A program made the position numbers and the translations under genes. The notes beneath the pieces were generated by a model. The model was not told the origin of the DNA. It searched no databases and saw only the letters and a list, made by a program, of their open reading frames with translations. Below are positions 1 to 13,128 of a stretch of 64,000 nucleotides of DNA, one piece after another; position 1 is the stretch's first letter; each line of letters opens with the position of its first letter. The stretch comes from Monoplex corrugatus (Eukaryota; Mollusca; Gastropoda; Littorinimorpha; Ranellidae): assembly GCA_030674185.1 (NCBI GenBank), contig JAPXFY010000021.1:72549221-72613220 (forward strand), in the 5' to 3' direction.

Positions 1-1980
1 GTGTCATAACCATCAGTAAATGTATAGTTCTGTGTGTACCATTTCACATATATGAATTCAAAGACGAAGGTGTTCTGAAATTAATGCACAATACCTATTT
101 ATTTTGAGTATTGATACACTATAAAACTTGCTTTTAACAACGATTACAATAACTGCTCAAGCATGGAATTTTATTCATTCATAGTTGTTGATCCAACCCG
201 CTGAGGAAGGCGAATTATATACGTTCAATGCTACAAAACCACGAAATGGTAACATTTCGAGGCTTCTCAATACACATCTGCTCAAAACTGTGTCCGACAT
301 CGATAATGATTAGCCTATGTCCCTTCGTGTTGATGGGCATCTGGTTCTGGAATAAAGTGGGAGCTGTGGTGCCGTACGAAAGTCGATTCAGTATACAACC
401 ATTAAATCTACGTGGTAGATGCAATCCAGTTAATTCTAAGACACAGGCATATAATATCCGACTGTTGTGGAAGTCAAGGGATACAAATCAACGTTTTAAG
501 TCCTGGTCAGTGACGAAATATTTAAAAGAGTATTTAAAGCTAAGTCATCAAAATACTAATGTTTAGAATTATAATGTAGAACAAGTTTATTCACAGTGCT
601 AAGTTCAGAAATCCTGACCATGTATTTGTTCATACGAAACTTCAAAAAGCATATTTTAATGATGTCAGACACAGTCAAAAGCCCATCGGACATTAGCACA
701 CTTGAATAGAGAACTGGCAACAGCATAGGCCTTTAGGAATGGGGGGGGGGGGGAGGGGGAGTATATATATAAATGGAGGGATAGTGAACTGGCAAAAGCG
801 CATGAACTGTGATCTTTTAACATAAAATTAAAAAAGTTACCCCTCTTTATTATGACTAAGAAGTTTAAAAATACATTTTCTCCATGGATGGTAGATATTC
901 CTATTCAATTATTGAGCAAGTTCAACTGAAAATGATATGATTACTCAATCTACATACACTCATACAATATTGTTTATCATGCATTACTCCCCCTTTGGTC
1001 GTCAAGCGGCAAATTCACTAACTTGACTAAGGGGGAAATGATGTCAGTGAACAACAACAACAATTTTAAAAATTATAATAAAATAAAATAATAGGTGTAG
1101 GGACTTACTAATCTGTTTGTTGTCAGAACAAAACCATTTCAAAATCCTTTCTGCTCAGTCTGGAATAACAGATTAAGAGAGTCAAATGTATTATATATAC
1201 TGTTCAAAGCAAAAGGTTTACAAAGGAAAGCATAAAAAAGTTATTTCCCCTGTGTTGCTGTTTTTAAAATGTCAACAAGAGCAAAAATTTTAACCAAGAC
1301 GTAATGAAAGCTTTCATATAGACTAAAACAAAACATTAAATGATAATGGTTAAAAGTTGTTTGCAAATTTTGGGGGAACTTTTGGTTTTGAAGAAAAGTA
1401 TGTATATTTCAATATTGAAAATACCTTTTCGGCTGTAAGTTGTTTATTCCAAATGAAATATCCATTGATATCGTATATTTTAAGTTTGTTTGCATCTTGG
1501 TGTTAGGACAATGATAGGCCGAGTTGATAGGACTGATTGATGTGATGTGCTGTGCAGTGCTGTGTTAGCCTATCTATAAACAATTGTGATGTTACGTTAG
1601 GCCTAGGCCTAGCAAATTGTGTTATTGTAGGCTACAGGTAAGTGTAAACATGAGAAAATTGATGGGACTAGTAGGCCAAACATGTTAATTTCATATTGAA
1701 TTAATAACTTATAAATACAAATACAATTTTAACTGGCTGAACATATCAATTTAATATTGAATTAATAACTTATAAATAGTAAAATACAAATACTTTTTTG
1801 ATAGTGTGCCATATTGAGATGTTCATAAGCTTAATCCCAACACTCTCTTTCAAAGACATATAGAGCAGTCGCAACACTCCATGATGAACACATTTAGAAC
1901 AAACAATCCATGTCAAAACAGGTTCGTATTTTACTCAGAGAAAAAATGAACTTCATAAGGATTAAATTCCCTACAGATGA
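1..1980. other. No gene seen
   Basis: AT-rich. A roughly 60-bp duplication lies at 1685-1785 (ATTGAATTAATAACTTATAA twice), and there is a G run at 739. A 112-codon frame at 228-566 overlaps an opposite frame and shows no protein-like features. Confidence 0.5.
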
Positions 1981-1984
1981 TGTG

Positions 1985-2205
1985 TGCCCCGTTAGCACAT
2001 TGGTAAAACCGCGGTTCGCTCCCCGGCGTGGGAAAAAAAAAAAATAGACAACAGCAGAAGGGCATCCAGGAGTCATGACCTGGATGTGGCCCGGCCCCCC
2101 CGAGAGTGTAAGGAATTCAGGCCGAAACACTTGTCTAAAGGGGGTTACTTCTCTGAAGACCTTCTGTTGTCTAGCTCTCCCTAGAGTTTCTTTCTACCTA
2201 GGAGG
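1985..2205 (+). mobile_element. tRNA-derived SINE (family H)
   Basis: The head GCCCCGTTAGCACATTGGTA ... GCGGTTCGCTCCC has box A and box B at tRNA spacing. The body shares GACAACAGCAGAAGGGCATC, CTGAAGACCTTCTGTTGTC and CCTAGAGTTTCTT with 3215-3480. Confidence 0.7.
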
Positions 2206-2616
2206 GTTGCCATGTCATGTGCAAATACTGTCTTAAGTTGATAACTGACAATAACAGTGCTAATACATATCTGAATGTGTGTTTGTGTTGGAGTAATAAT
2301 GGTTGATGAACATTAAGTTGTGTGTGTTTGATTATTACCACACAGTTATTATCTATAGTCTGAAAAAAAGTTTATCTAATAGACTTTTTTTACTTGTGGC
2401 ACTGCACATTCTTGGATTTCATTCTGTTTGCTTCATTATAAATTATGTAATTATATAACAAGGTAACTGATGACTGGGTCCGAATGGGTCATGCAACTCT
2501 CACAGTCCCCCTTTGCTTGAAGAAATGACTGTCGATTGACATCGGGAGCTTGGGAGGTGAGTGTCCCAAGAGTGGGGAGGTACTGGTGCTCCGGATCCCA
2601 TCCGCACCCTCGTGGT

Positions 2617-2785
2617 GTGTCTTTGTTTCTAACAAGAAATATTTGCTCTTTCTTTTCGGTCTATGAAATATTATAGAGTTTGTTTCTTTCTGTCTTTCTT
2701 TGTTGTTTCTAACAAGACATATTTGCTCTTTCTTTTCGGTCTATGAAATAATATAGTTTGTTTCTTTCTGTCTTTCTTTGTTTTG
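2617..2785 (+). repeat. Tandem duplication of about 80 bp, 2 copies
   Basis: TTTGCTCTTTCTTTTCGGTC followed by TATGAAATA and TTTGTTTCTTTCTGTC occurs twice. Confidence 0.85.
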
Positions 2786-3214
2786 GGGGAATGGGGGATG
2801 TATGACACTTGATGTTGTTTAATTATTGGATTTTTTCCACACTTAACTAGTTCTCGGATATAGTACTCCTCTCCCATTCATAAAACAAATTATATGATTG
2901 AACTCACTGTGATGTATGAAGGTAGAATGGAGGAAGCCCATTTCCACAATATTTACTGAAAAGTATGTCAGTCTAACCAAGCAGCTTAGGGAAATCTTGT
3001 TTCCAAGCCAAAGTCATTGCCATAGAGCTTGACACACAAGGGAGTTGGTAGACACATCTGCCTATGACCTCACTGAACAGCTCTGGCTATCTGGGAAGCT
3101 AAGGACCTTAAGCTTAAAAGCAATGGCAACAGCAGTTGAAGAGAGTTCCACCTGGATCTGGTTGAGGAGGAACTAAAGTGAACTCGTAAGGCTTAAAATT
3201 TCCCTTTGTACAGT

Positions 3215-3480
3215 AGGTGTCTGTTTGCTTAGTGGCTACGACTTAGCCTTGAGGTGCCCAACCACTTTTGGACTGATGCTTGGGTTTAAACCCTTGTGGA
3301 GGAAAAGAAATAGGTGACAGCAGAAGGGGTATCCAGGAGTCGCCACTTAAGAATAAGACTATGGCTGCTCCTGTTTGAGCGCAAGTTTAGAGCTGAAATG
3401 GTTGCTTGAGGGGGCTTCTTCTCTGAGGATCTTCTGTTGTCCAGTTCTCCCCAGAGTTTCTTATTACTACAAAAAGTCCA
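3215..3480 (+). mobile_element. tRNA-derived SINE (family H), second copy
   Basis: Head around TTAGTGGCTACGACTTAGCC and GGGTTTAAACCC. Body as in 1985-2205. Confidence 0.6.
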
Positions 3481-3549
3481 AAGGAACTCCCTCCCCCCCC
3501 CCCCCCTTCCTTCGTGGGCAAAAGTAAAAACAAATCCGCTGCCATTTGT

Positions 3550-3782
3550 TTAATCCTTTGACTCCCGCACCCTGTCCACCAGCACCCTGTCCACAGCACC
3601 CTGTCCACCAGCACCCTGTCCACCAGCACCCTGCATTGTCAACCATGTCAGCATAGCAAAAACTTAACGATTTCACTCCCTCACCCTATCCACCAGCTTC
3701 CTGCAGGAAGCTGGTGGATCAGGTGAGTCAAAAGGTTATGTTTTTGCAATTGGTGGATAGGATGCGGGAGTCAAAGGGTTAA
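3550..3782 (+). mobile_element. TTAA hairpin element, family D
   Basis: TTAATCCTTTGACTCCCGCA at the left and TGCGGGAGTCAAAGGGTTAA at the right, one mismatch. The centre is CCACCAGCTTCCTGCAGGAA with its complement. An internal triplication of CCTGTCCACCAGCA follows the left end. Confidence 0.7.
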
Positions 3783-3789
3783 TTAAAGT

Positions 3790-5298
3790 CATTCAATGTG
3801 AATACATTTGTTAACTGAAAGAAAAATGAAGAGTGAAAAACAAAAAGAGAAAAGACAGGTTTAAATCATAAGTGAAATAGAGAATCTGAGTGTGTGTTGA
3901 GGAGGGGGATAGAAAAAAGGGGAGGGGATAGTTGCATAAAAGACCGTTGGGGGTGGTATTAGGGTCTAGTTTAACTTTAATCAGTCGCAGCAGGTGACGT
4001 ACATAGTTCACCACAACATACAGTGATGATGCACGCACACACCGTCTGTGAGCTGGAGCTTGTATTTTCTTCAAGCTGGGTACATCAAAATTTTCTTTTC
4101 TTTTTAACTTTATTATTAAAACGGACAGTAGCATTAGAAACGTCAAGAAGGCAACATGCAGCATAAACTTCTGCGTGCGTTGTTCGTTCAGTTTAACCTA
4201 ATTTCGAAATCTGAAAACTTGGGTCGTGTTGTCAAATAATTTCGCCTTAACCTTACTAAGCAGTGCAGCTTCATACGTGGCATTAGGAACCTACGCAGCT
4301 TGTAAGTTGTCAGAGTTACCTTTCCTTCGTAAGGGAGATAATACAAGTAAAGGGCGGTTACTTCAGCGGATGGGCAGTCAAACATGTTGAGAAAGTTTTT
4401 GCTTTTATAAATTGTTGTGTTCTTCTTCTGTAGACAATATCTTTTTCTCAAGAAAGGTAAATGTAAGAAAGCGTGGATGATTTTCTTCATGTTGAACACT
4501 TTCCTTAACAAAGTGGTTACGTTGTGATCATTTTCACGACACGATCCAACGACGACATGACAATCACATTGACATCGACTGATCGAGTGATCGAGACAGA
4601 AGACGAGAAGTGATTATCCGTTTGTCGTTTGTTGTGTGATGTCCTATGACTAGACTCTAGTATGAGTGATGCGATCACGATGTGACAGTTTCAAAAACAG
4701 AGTCACCTCCTACCTCAATGCTGACGCTCTTGACAGTCTCGCTGCTGCGAAACTTCAGGAGTAAGCTCAAACAAACACAAACCCAAAGTGGCCAAACTGT
4801 CCTGTATGAATGTGAGAGTGCTTGGTTAGCCGTTAGGTAGGTAGTGGGTAGGGGGGGGGTACTGGTAGGAGGGCCGCTGCGGCGGGGGGTGCCGGGGACC
4901 GTCACTAGGATGCCTGCCCATCACTTCTCGTCCCCTCTGATCCAGTTAGTGTGCAGGGAGTGTGTAAATGTGAGGAGCAAATGTGTTTTGTTTTTGTTTT
5001 GTTTTGTTTGTTTGTTTTTGTTTTGTTTTGTTTTAAAGTCAGGCAGCCAGTGCATGGAAACCCGCTATTCTGTGGCAAAATAATCAGCGTGTTGATTTTT
5101 GCCACACAACAGAAGATGTGACATGTAATGTATGCAGCTCATGATCATGCGTGGCTTCTAACTGCCATACACGGCATTCTCCGTAAGTTACATGTGTTTT
5201 TTGTTGTTAGTTCTGGTGGTGTTTTACATTGCAGAAACCTCTTTGTAATGTCAAGTGACACCACCGTGACCATGTGTATGTGTGTACATTGTCATGAT

Positions 5299-5337
<39 letters not shown>

Positions 5338-6530
5338 ACGTGCCAGACTGGGAAAGAGAGAATTATGTAGTGTCTGTCATACTTTAGCTCATTCAATGCG
5401 CACTAAAATGACCTCAGTAGTTATACTAAATGCGAAAATGCAGTATAGGTATTATGGCAGAGTAAAAAAAAAAAAAAGAATTCTACCTACAAGCCAATTA
5501 AGACATGATTACAAAGTTTTAAATTTTTAGAAAGATCATTGTTTCAATAGCCCAAAAAACATAACAGAAAATCAAACACGCTAAATTGCTTGATGAAAAC
5601 AGCAGTCCAGTATCCATGCCAAAAACGAAGTCACAAAAACGTTCTTGAGCCCAGGTGAGTGAGAATAGGATGGTCTGCCACTCCAGATTCCATGTCAAAA
5701 ATAAAGTCATGAAAACATCCTTGATGCCAGGTAAGAGTAGGATAGTCTGTCACTCACACTTTTGTCATCAATTCCACTCCCAAAATTGTTTGCAGACAAA
5801 AAAATTTGATGTAATTCAAGGAAAGATTCTTCATCAGATTTTTATGCAAAGGAATGGTCTGATTCTTCTTCATTGATAAGTTTTATGAATGTTTCACTCA
5901 CAGTGTATCGCTATCCAGCTTTGACAGGAGAGTCATTTTGTGTCTGAAGTTTTTGGATTTTCCTATTCAAGTTACTTTGGGAAACTTGAGATATCTCAGT
6001 GTATAAATTATATTTAATTGAGTTCTGGTCTGCAGGAGAAAACAGACTTATACAGAAACGATTCTTCTGCACATCTGTAGTAAGTTCCCATTCTATGCAA
6101 GATGGCAAACATCACAAATAAAGTCTTATTATGTGCGCATCAGGAGATGTGAATTATCATGAACAGTAACATCAGTGTGCGCCTAAGGTGATGTGCTTCT
6201 CTGAGAATGAGTTATTGTATGAACTGTGTTCTGTGTGTAAATGTGAATGAGTTATTGTATGAGCTGTGTTCTGTGTGTAAATGTAGGTCTATCACTATAG
6301 TGTTACTGTTGTGTTAGTGTAGAGATATGAGTTGTTATCTTTAATTTTGTTTGTTAGTGATTGATTAGAGCATTATACTGAGATGCTTGGGTCAGGTTTG
6401 TTATCTTTAAATTTTGTTTGTTAGCTGATTTGATTAGAGCGTCATACTGATGATGCTTGGGTCAAGGGTTTGTTATCTTTAAATTTGTTTGTTAGTGATT
6501 TGATTAAGATCTACTGATGATGCTTGGGTC
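3790..6530. other. No gene seen; possible upstream regulatory or 5' exon region
   Basis: 4500-4900 is less AT-rich and carries a strong donor-like GTTAG|GTAGGT near 4836 and a GC-rich patch at 4850-4900, so a non-coding first exon of gene 1 could lie here. This is not demonstrated. It also contains a GT run (5303-5336) and ATT- and TG-rich sequence. Confidence 0.3.
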
Positions 6531-6540
6531 AGGGTTGACC
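6225..6540 (+). repeat. Short tandem duplications (about 42 bp x2, about 75 bp x3)
   Basis: GTGAATGAGTTATTGTATGA repeats at about 6243 after a first copy. GATGCTTGGGTCAGGTTTGT and TTTGTTTGTTAGTGATTTGA repeat three times in 6335-6535. Confidence 0.75.
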
Positions 6541-6675
6541 ATAGACAGCCAGTTTTTTGTTGTTGTTGTTGTTGTTTTGGTGAGCTGGTGTCTTTTGTAA
6601 CAGAGCTGTGGATTCAAGATCTGATGTTTGAGTTTTTTCCCAGTCTGCAGCACAAAACTGACTTGTGACTCATTT

Positions 6676-6695
6676 CTTGCACACACACACACACA

Positions 6696-6731
<36 letters not shown>

Positions 6732-6965
6732 GACACACACACACACACACAACACACACCACACACCACACACACACACACACAGCGCACCACACTTACA
6801 CACACACACACACACACACACATACACACACACACACACACACGATGTACAGAATTTCAATTTCAGTTTGATTACGGTGTCACTGCATGCATAGAAGTTC
6901 ATAAACTACACCACATCTACTAAGCCATAGAAACGTCACACACACACATGTATATGTTGCGCATG

Positions 6966-6996
<31 letters not shown>

Positions 6997-7001
6997 AACA
7001 C

Positions 7002-7036
<35 letters not shown>

Positions 7037-7062
7037 GCACGCACGCACGCACGCACGCACAG
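6676..7062 (+). repeat. Paired (CA)n arrays, the second ending in (GCAC)n
   Basis: Runs at 6679-6843 and 6966-7062, separated by about 120 bases. Frames across them are artefacts. Confidence 0.97.
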
Positions 7063-7118
7063 ATTAGTCAAAAACAGTTTATGTACATTTCATAACTTAA
7101 TGTGTGTTTTTGTTTCAG

Positions 7119-7531
7119 AAAAGTACCAACATTGTAACATTGTGAAACTGAAACAGACCACTTCATCACCAAATTTGGACACTGCCTTTCATGTCGCCAA
7201 ACTTTTGAACCTTTAATCATTTCAGCATTCTTATGTTACTGCTGTAAACGAATGACTTATTGTCCATAATTCACTTCAACTTTCATGTTGGTGCTGTGCT
7301 TCAGAATGATGAAGACTGAAGAGTCGTGACAAAATCACAGTGCAGAATTTGTACAGAATGTGTTTTAGAATTCAAGATGGTCAAGTCAGGTGAGCACATT
7401 GCCAAGTGGTGGATCAGATACTATTCAGGCAGAAATTATAATACCAGATAGTTGGGTGAACCAGCGAGCAAACTAAGAACTCACTGCATTGGAAGCACCA
7501 GCAAATCACCATTCATCCACCAACAGAAAGC
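7119..7531 (+). other. Candidate 5' UTR of gene 1 after a 3' splice site
   Basis: A pyrimidine tract ending in TTTGTTTCAG (acceptor AG at 7117-7118) precedes this stretch, which leads without coding signal to the ATG at 7532. It contains several upstream ATGs out of frame with the main start, including at 7377. The acceptor and the sequence before it (7066-7118) resemble 13137-13178 in intron 3, where they also follow a CA array. The splice site may therefore have been supplied by a repeat. No upstream non-coding exon could be fixed. Confidence 0.35.
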
Positions 7532-9264
7532 ATGGAGTGCCCTGTTATCAAAACAGAACCCATAGATGATGAACCCAGCACTAGCAGTGATACAGAAAAA
7601 CATAGCTTTGCGATTGATTTTAGGGAGGACACATCAATCGAAACAGAAGTTTCACATAAGGAGGGAGAGAGTGATGGAGAAATAGGATTGTTACATAATG
7701 TGGAGAATACAGTAATCAAAAGAGAATCTGTGGATGATGAAGTTAGCCGTGATTCAGAGGGAAATAACCTTGTGATTGTACTTGGGGAAGACACAACAAT
7801 CAAAACAGAAGTTTCCATAAGGAGGGAGACAGTGAAGGTGAAACTGGACGCTCACAAAATGTGGAGAACATGGTGATTAAAACAGAACCCTTGGACATGG
7901 GTGATGAGACTCAGTCAGGACGAAAAGAGCTCGAGGAGGAGAAGGGAGAAAACACACCAGTAAAAACTATTAGTGGAATTAAAGTGGAGAGGGATTTCAA
8001 GAATATAACTGAGCTGAACAACCAGAGGAACAAGAATTTATTCAATTCTTTTGTCAGACTAGAGCGCTTAGATGACAGCATAGCATCTGCTTTGATGACT
8101 GTTCGTCAGAAAAAGTCACTTTCACAACAGTGTTCTGTTGAGGTAAAGCCAGAACCAGTTTTCTTTGAGGAGAATTTCTGTGCGGCGCCAGCCTTAGGGC
8201 CAGAAAACATGGGTTGTTCACGGAAAAGAAGGAGTGTGCAGGACACAAATGCCAGTGTTGTGTTGAAGAAGGAAAGGAAGGAGGTGGAACTAGTCCACAC
8301 AGAGACCTCTTTTGACAGTGGCCACTCAGTTCACATCAGGACCCCACAAGGGGAAGTAATACAGTGTTACCCCTTTCTCTCTCCCCACTCTCCAGACACA
8401 CAGATTGCCAAAATAGCTAGTGAACACAGGAAGAAGTCTTCTCTGCTAAATGAAATCTCCAGCCATATGCATAAGAACACTTTTCCACAATTTTCAGGTT
8501 ATGTTCCTTCAGGACGCAAGCAGAACCCGCAGAATGATTCAAGAAGCGAACAGCTTGATGTCTCTGTCAGTCATGAAAATGAGACTGCTGTCAATACCAA
8601 TCTTATGGAGAAAGGTAGGACTGTGAGTGACCCCTGCCCAAACAAATCAGACGGAAAAAGATCAATAATCAACAGCTCATGCCTGGTGAAGGACCTGTTA
8701 AGGCAGGCGATCTCACAGCAACCCATCCCCAGCATGACCTGCTCAGAAACAAACCACAGGGACTGCTCCACAGATCCCAGTGAGATTAGCCTTATCCCTG
8801 AGTCTTTCATGGCGGACTGGAAGAAGCGAGTGTCAAAGGTTTCTGAGAGGTGCAGCTCCAGACAAAATCAAAGCTCCTCAGCAGAAAATCACTGTAACAC
8901 TGCTCATGCTGAGCTGGATCCAGTACAACCATGTGCACCAGATCAACCCAGAACTGAAGACCTGGAACTTGATGACGCTTCAACATCACCTGAGAAGCTG
9001 AGCAGCAGAGAATTGTCAGAAAGTGCAAACCAGAAGGTCACAGGTGACTGTCCTGTAAACCCTGCAGACAACAATGACGGCGCCACGAACCAGACTGTCA
9101 CAGACACAGACTGCCCTGTGGTTAGTAGTGCTGACAGTGAGGGGTGGCAGGCAGGAGGCCGATCGAGGGACGTGGTATACCCTTCCTGTGAATGCCTGTT
9201 TCCGTCCTGGTTTGAAACAGAGGAAGCTGACATGTGGAAAAGTGTATCAAGACCTGGTGGGTTG
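7532..9264 (+). CDS. Gene 1 coding exon 1 (SUMO-motif repeats and disordered region; one frameshift)
   Basis: It reads in one frame from 7532 to about 7815 and then in the -1 frame to the donor at 9264|GTAAGT (9265-9270). Restoring one base near 7815 gives 578 codons, phase 0 at the end. The protein begins MECPVIKTEPIDDE. Psi-K-x-E motifs follow as VIKRES, IKTEV, VIKTEP, IKVER, VKPEP and LKKER. A SUMO-interaction-like stretch, LVIVLGED, lies in the second repeat. The rest is rich in S, E, K and N with no predicted fold. The last codons read R-P-G-G-L before the intron. Confidence 0.75.
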
Positions 9265-10041
9265 GTAAGTGCAGCCAGAACATATTCTTTCTTTTTATTT
9301 TTTTAAGGATCATTGCACTTAGGCAGCTTCCTTTTCCTTTGTATTCACTTGTTTGATCATTGCACTTAGGCAGCTTCCTTTGTGTTCACTTGTTTGATCA
9401 TTGCACTTAGGCAGCTTCCTTTGTGTTCACTTGTTTGATCATTGCACTTAGGCAGCTTCCTTTGTGTTCACTTGTTTGATCATTGCACTTAGGCAGCTTC
9501 CTTTGTGTTCACTTGTTTGATCATTGCACTTAGGCAGCTTCTTTGTGTTCACTTGTTTGATCATTGCACTTAGGCAGCTTCCTTTGTGTTCACTTGTTTG
9601 GGGGGTCCTATATTTTTATGACCACAGAGGCTGGGACAGTTTTTACAATGCTATGGTGATGATGAAGATGAGGATGATGATCATGATGCTGTGGAGTTCC
9701 ACCTCGGAGTGAGACAGGGCTGTACTCTATGCTTACAATCAATATATCCTGGCGTCAACCAGGCCCGAGAGAACCATACACCTGCAGTGTTGGTCAGGAG
9801 ATTTGAGCAACACCCTCAATGACTCATCCTACTATTAAGTGGATGAGACTGGACTGTGTGGTTTTAGTCTTCTCACTGAGCCCATAGCACACTCAGCTCT
9901 GGACAGGAGCCAATTGGGGCAGAGAAATCCCACTGATTTTTAAGGACAGATGGGGATTTGAACCAATAACCTTTCAGTTGGTTGTCCGTTGCGCTAGCCA
10001 CTGTACCATAGAGACTGGTTGTACAGCCAAAACGTGTTTTA

Positions 10042-10072
<31 letters not shown>

Positions 10073-12987
10073 CTCCAGTATGTGTTGTATCTCTGTGTGT
10101 CTTTTTCCTTGTCTAAACACTTAGACTTCCGCACCCTGTTCACCAGCATCCTGCATTGTCAACCATACTAGTAAAGCAAAAATTTAACACTTTGATTCGC
10201 TCATTCTATCCACCAGCTTCCTGCAGGAACCTGTTTGATAGGGTGAGTGAGTCAAAGGGTTAAGTTTTTGCAGTTGGTGGATTGAGTGTGGGAGCCAAAG
10301 TTTTTTGTTGTTTTTTGGTTGTTGTTTTTTTTAAGTATTTACCTGATAAATTTTACAATAGCCCTTGTGTTTCTGTACTTATGGCCTGACCCCGTTCATC
10401 CATTTTTCATATTTCCAGCTGTAGTAGATTGTATGGTGTTTCTCTCATTTGACTTGAGTTAGTTTAACTCTTTCACCGCCAAGTTTCCCCAGAAACGGTT
10501 TTCCTCAGTGCCAAGTATATTTTGGACAGCCAATTTTGCAGCGCAGTATGCATTTTTAAAAGCTTATAATTTATATCTCAAAGACTATTAAAGATTTTCA
10601 CTTACTTTTTTGTTGTTGTTGTGTAAAGGGCATATGTTGTATTTATATATATATATGAATGGTTGCTTATGTTTATGTGCTTGATTGATTATTCCACAGA
10701 TAATCTTATTATAAAGAAAAACAAACAATTTTTTTTCATAGGGTTTATTAGTTGTACTACTGACTTATTTCGTGAGTTGTGCACCAGATGTCATAATGAT
10801 AAATGAGGAAAAGCAATGGAAAATCTTCACATAAAGTCAGCTGTCTGCTTATTCTACTCAGAGTGGTAGACAATGTGTGTCGATTGCAGCCATTTTGGAG
10901 AAAACGCTTCTGAGAAAACGTGGCATAAATTCCGACAGTTAACAAAGCCACACTTCTGCCTTACTGCTGAAAAACTAGGTCGCTGGGTAAAGTTTAGAAA
11001 TAGCACAGTCACCTGCATTCACCAGCAGAGCTGACAGAAGCTTTGTACCCGAGTGAAAAGTTATCGTTTAGCATGACCCTACCAAGTCGCACAAATGCGA
11101 CCATGGCGGTCGTACGGGAAGTCGCTTGATTACGACTATGGCGGGAAAAGAGTTAAGACCCATCCACAACTGAAATGTTCACCTACATAGGCAGTACTGT
11201 CAGACATGACAGAGGAACAGGCAGTGACATCAATAGCCATGTCAGCAAGCACCTTCACAATGCTGAACAACATGTAGAGGTTCCCCCACAGTATCATCAC
11301 CAGATAAAACATTTTCACAGATAAGTTTGCAAACATTGTTTTTTTTCCCCACTGTGTGGATGGCACATTGCTGCGCTGTCATATTCCATCCTTACTGGTG
11401 TTCATGTTGGGTGTTTTCAGTAAACCAGCCACAGACATAACTTGCAGGATCTTTAGCATGCATTAATATATTACATATATATGTATGCACAGGAAGGGGA
11501 TTTAGGTACTGGCAGGTCTGCACACGTTGACTTAGGAGGTCTGAAATATCTCTACCATTGGTGGGAGCCAGTGTCAGCCGGCATTCAGTCAGGTACTGCT
11601 CAAAAACCAGAAATATGTGAGATTAAGATAAGAATACATGTGTATTTAATCAATGAAACAAGAAGAAATCCATTCTAAAGTGTATAAGTGTATTACCTTT
11701 AGTCATTGATTTTGTTTTTGAAAAGTTCATAGATATGGAAAAGGTTCTTTTACAGTTTTCCGTGAAGAACCTTGGGCTGCTGCGCTTTGTGGGCAAGAAC
11801 TTGTTTAGCTTTTTGAAGGACAACCGTCACTATGTCCTCTTGCCAGAACTGGAATTCCGTGGACTGCTTCAGTTCGAGGATGATGAGAGTGAATTGGTCC
11901 GTCAGCTGCTGGAGACTTCACTCATCGCTTCTGAGGTGAAGTACCTGTGATGTTATGGGGTCTGGTTTTGTTTTGGTTTTCTTTTGTTGTTGTTTTTGTT
12001 TCTGAGGTGAAGTATATGGTGAAATGGATTTTTGTTTGTTGTTGTTGTTTTTTGTTTCTGAGGTGAAGTATATGATGATTTTTTTTTTTTTTGGGGGGTG
12101 GGGGGGTTTGTTATAGAGGTGAAATACATGGTAATGTTATGGGGTTTTTTGTTTAGTTGTGTTTTTCTTTTTTTGTTGTTGTTGTTGTTGTTTCTGAGGT
12201 GAAGTATGTGGTGATGTTATGGAGTATTTGTTTTGTTGGTTTTTCTTTTTTTTTTTTTTTCTTTTTTTTCTGCCCCTTCCTCTGCAGCACCTCTGTTGCT
12301 GCAGCAACACTGCATACCACAGAGATCTGTGTGTCTGCAACAAAAAAGTTTATTTTCACCGTCAGATTCTGAATTTAGTGGTATTTTTTTTTATTTGTTG
12401 TTTTAGTGGTGTTGGTAAGATCAGAAAAAAAAAACAATTTTTGTAAGTTCATTTCGTAGACTGACATGTCATGAACTTTGTCATTTTGTAAACCGACATT
12501 GACACACATATCACCTGTCCCTACCACTGTCAACTGACACACATATCACCTGTCCCTACCACTGTCAACTGACACACATATCTCCTGTTCCTACCACTGT
12601 CAACTCACTTCCAGGTTCGGCCAGTAGAAGCCGAGGAGGAGGAGTACATCGAGCAGTTCATCTGGATCCAACCCATCTTCCGCAGCCGGCGCTGGTTCTG
12701 CAAGATGGTCACCCCTCTGGGTGTGCACCTGCTGTTTCAGGGACTGTACGCGTACCTGAAGAAGCCCAAATGGTTTGCACCTGCCCACGCCCTCTTCTAC
12801 ACCATGAAGTTTGGCCACCACTGTAAATGGTCTCTGCAGGTAATGTACTATGGAGAGGAAGGGGAGAGTGGTGTAGGTGAGCCACAGTTTGTGATTTTAG
12901 AGAAAATGAGTAATGAAACCTGAGAAGATTTTATACTCACAAGCCCATCCACACACTGCATGCATAACACACACACACACACACACA

Positions 12988-13034
<47 letters not shown>

Positions 13035-13069
13035 CACACACACACCACAACACACACACACACACACAA

Positions 13070-13128
<59 letters not shown>

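Larger units (their letters stand above)
9265..11755 (+). other. Gene 1 intron 1
   Basis: It is bounded by donor GTAAGT (9265) and acceptor TTCTTTTACAG (ending 11755). It contains a 41-bp minisatellite 43 bases after the donor, a tRNA-derived SINE on the minus strand, a GT array, a TTAA-family element, a second TTAA element of about 690 bp and a family C SINE piece. No coding potential is seen. Confidence 0.7.

Noticed and set aside
228..566. 112-codon frame
   Set aside because: It is AT-rich, overlaps an opposite-strand frame, and has no recognisable domain or splice context.
1985..2035. tRNA gene
   Set aside because: The internal promoter is tRNA-like, but the stems do not close and the body is shared with 3215-3480.
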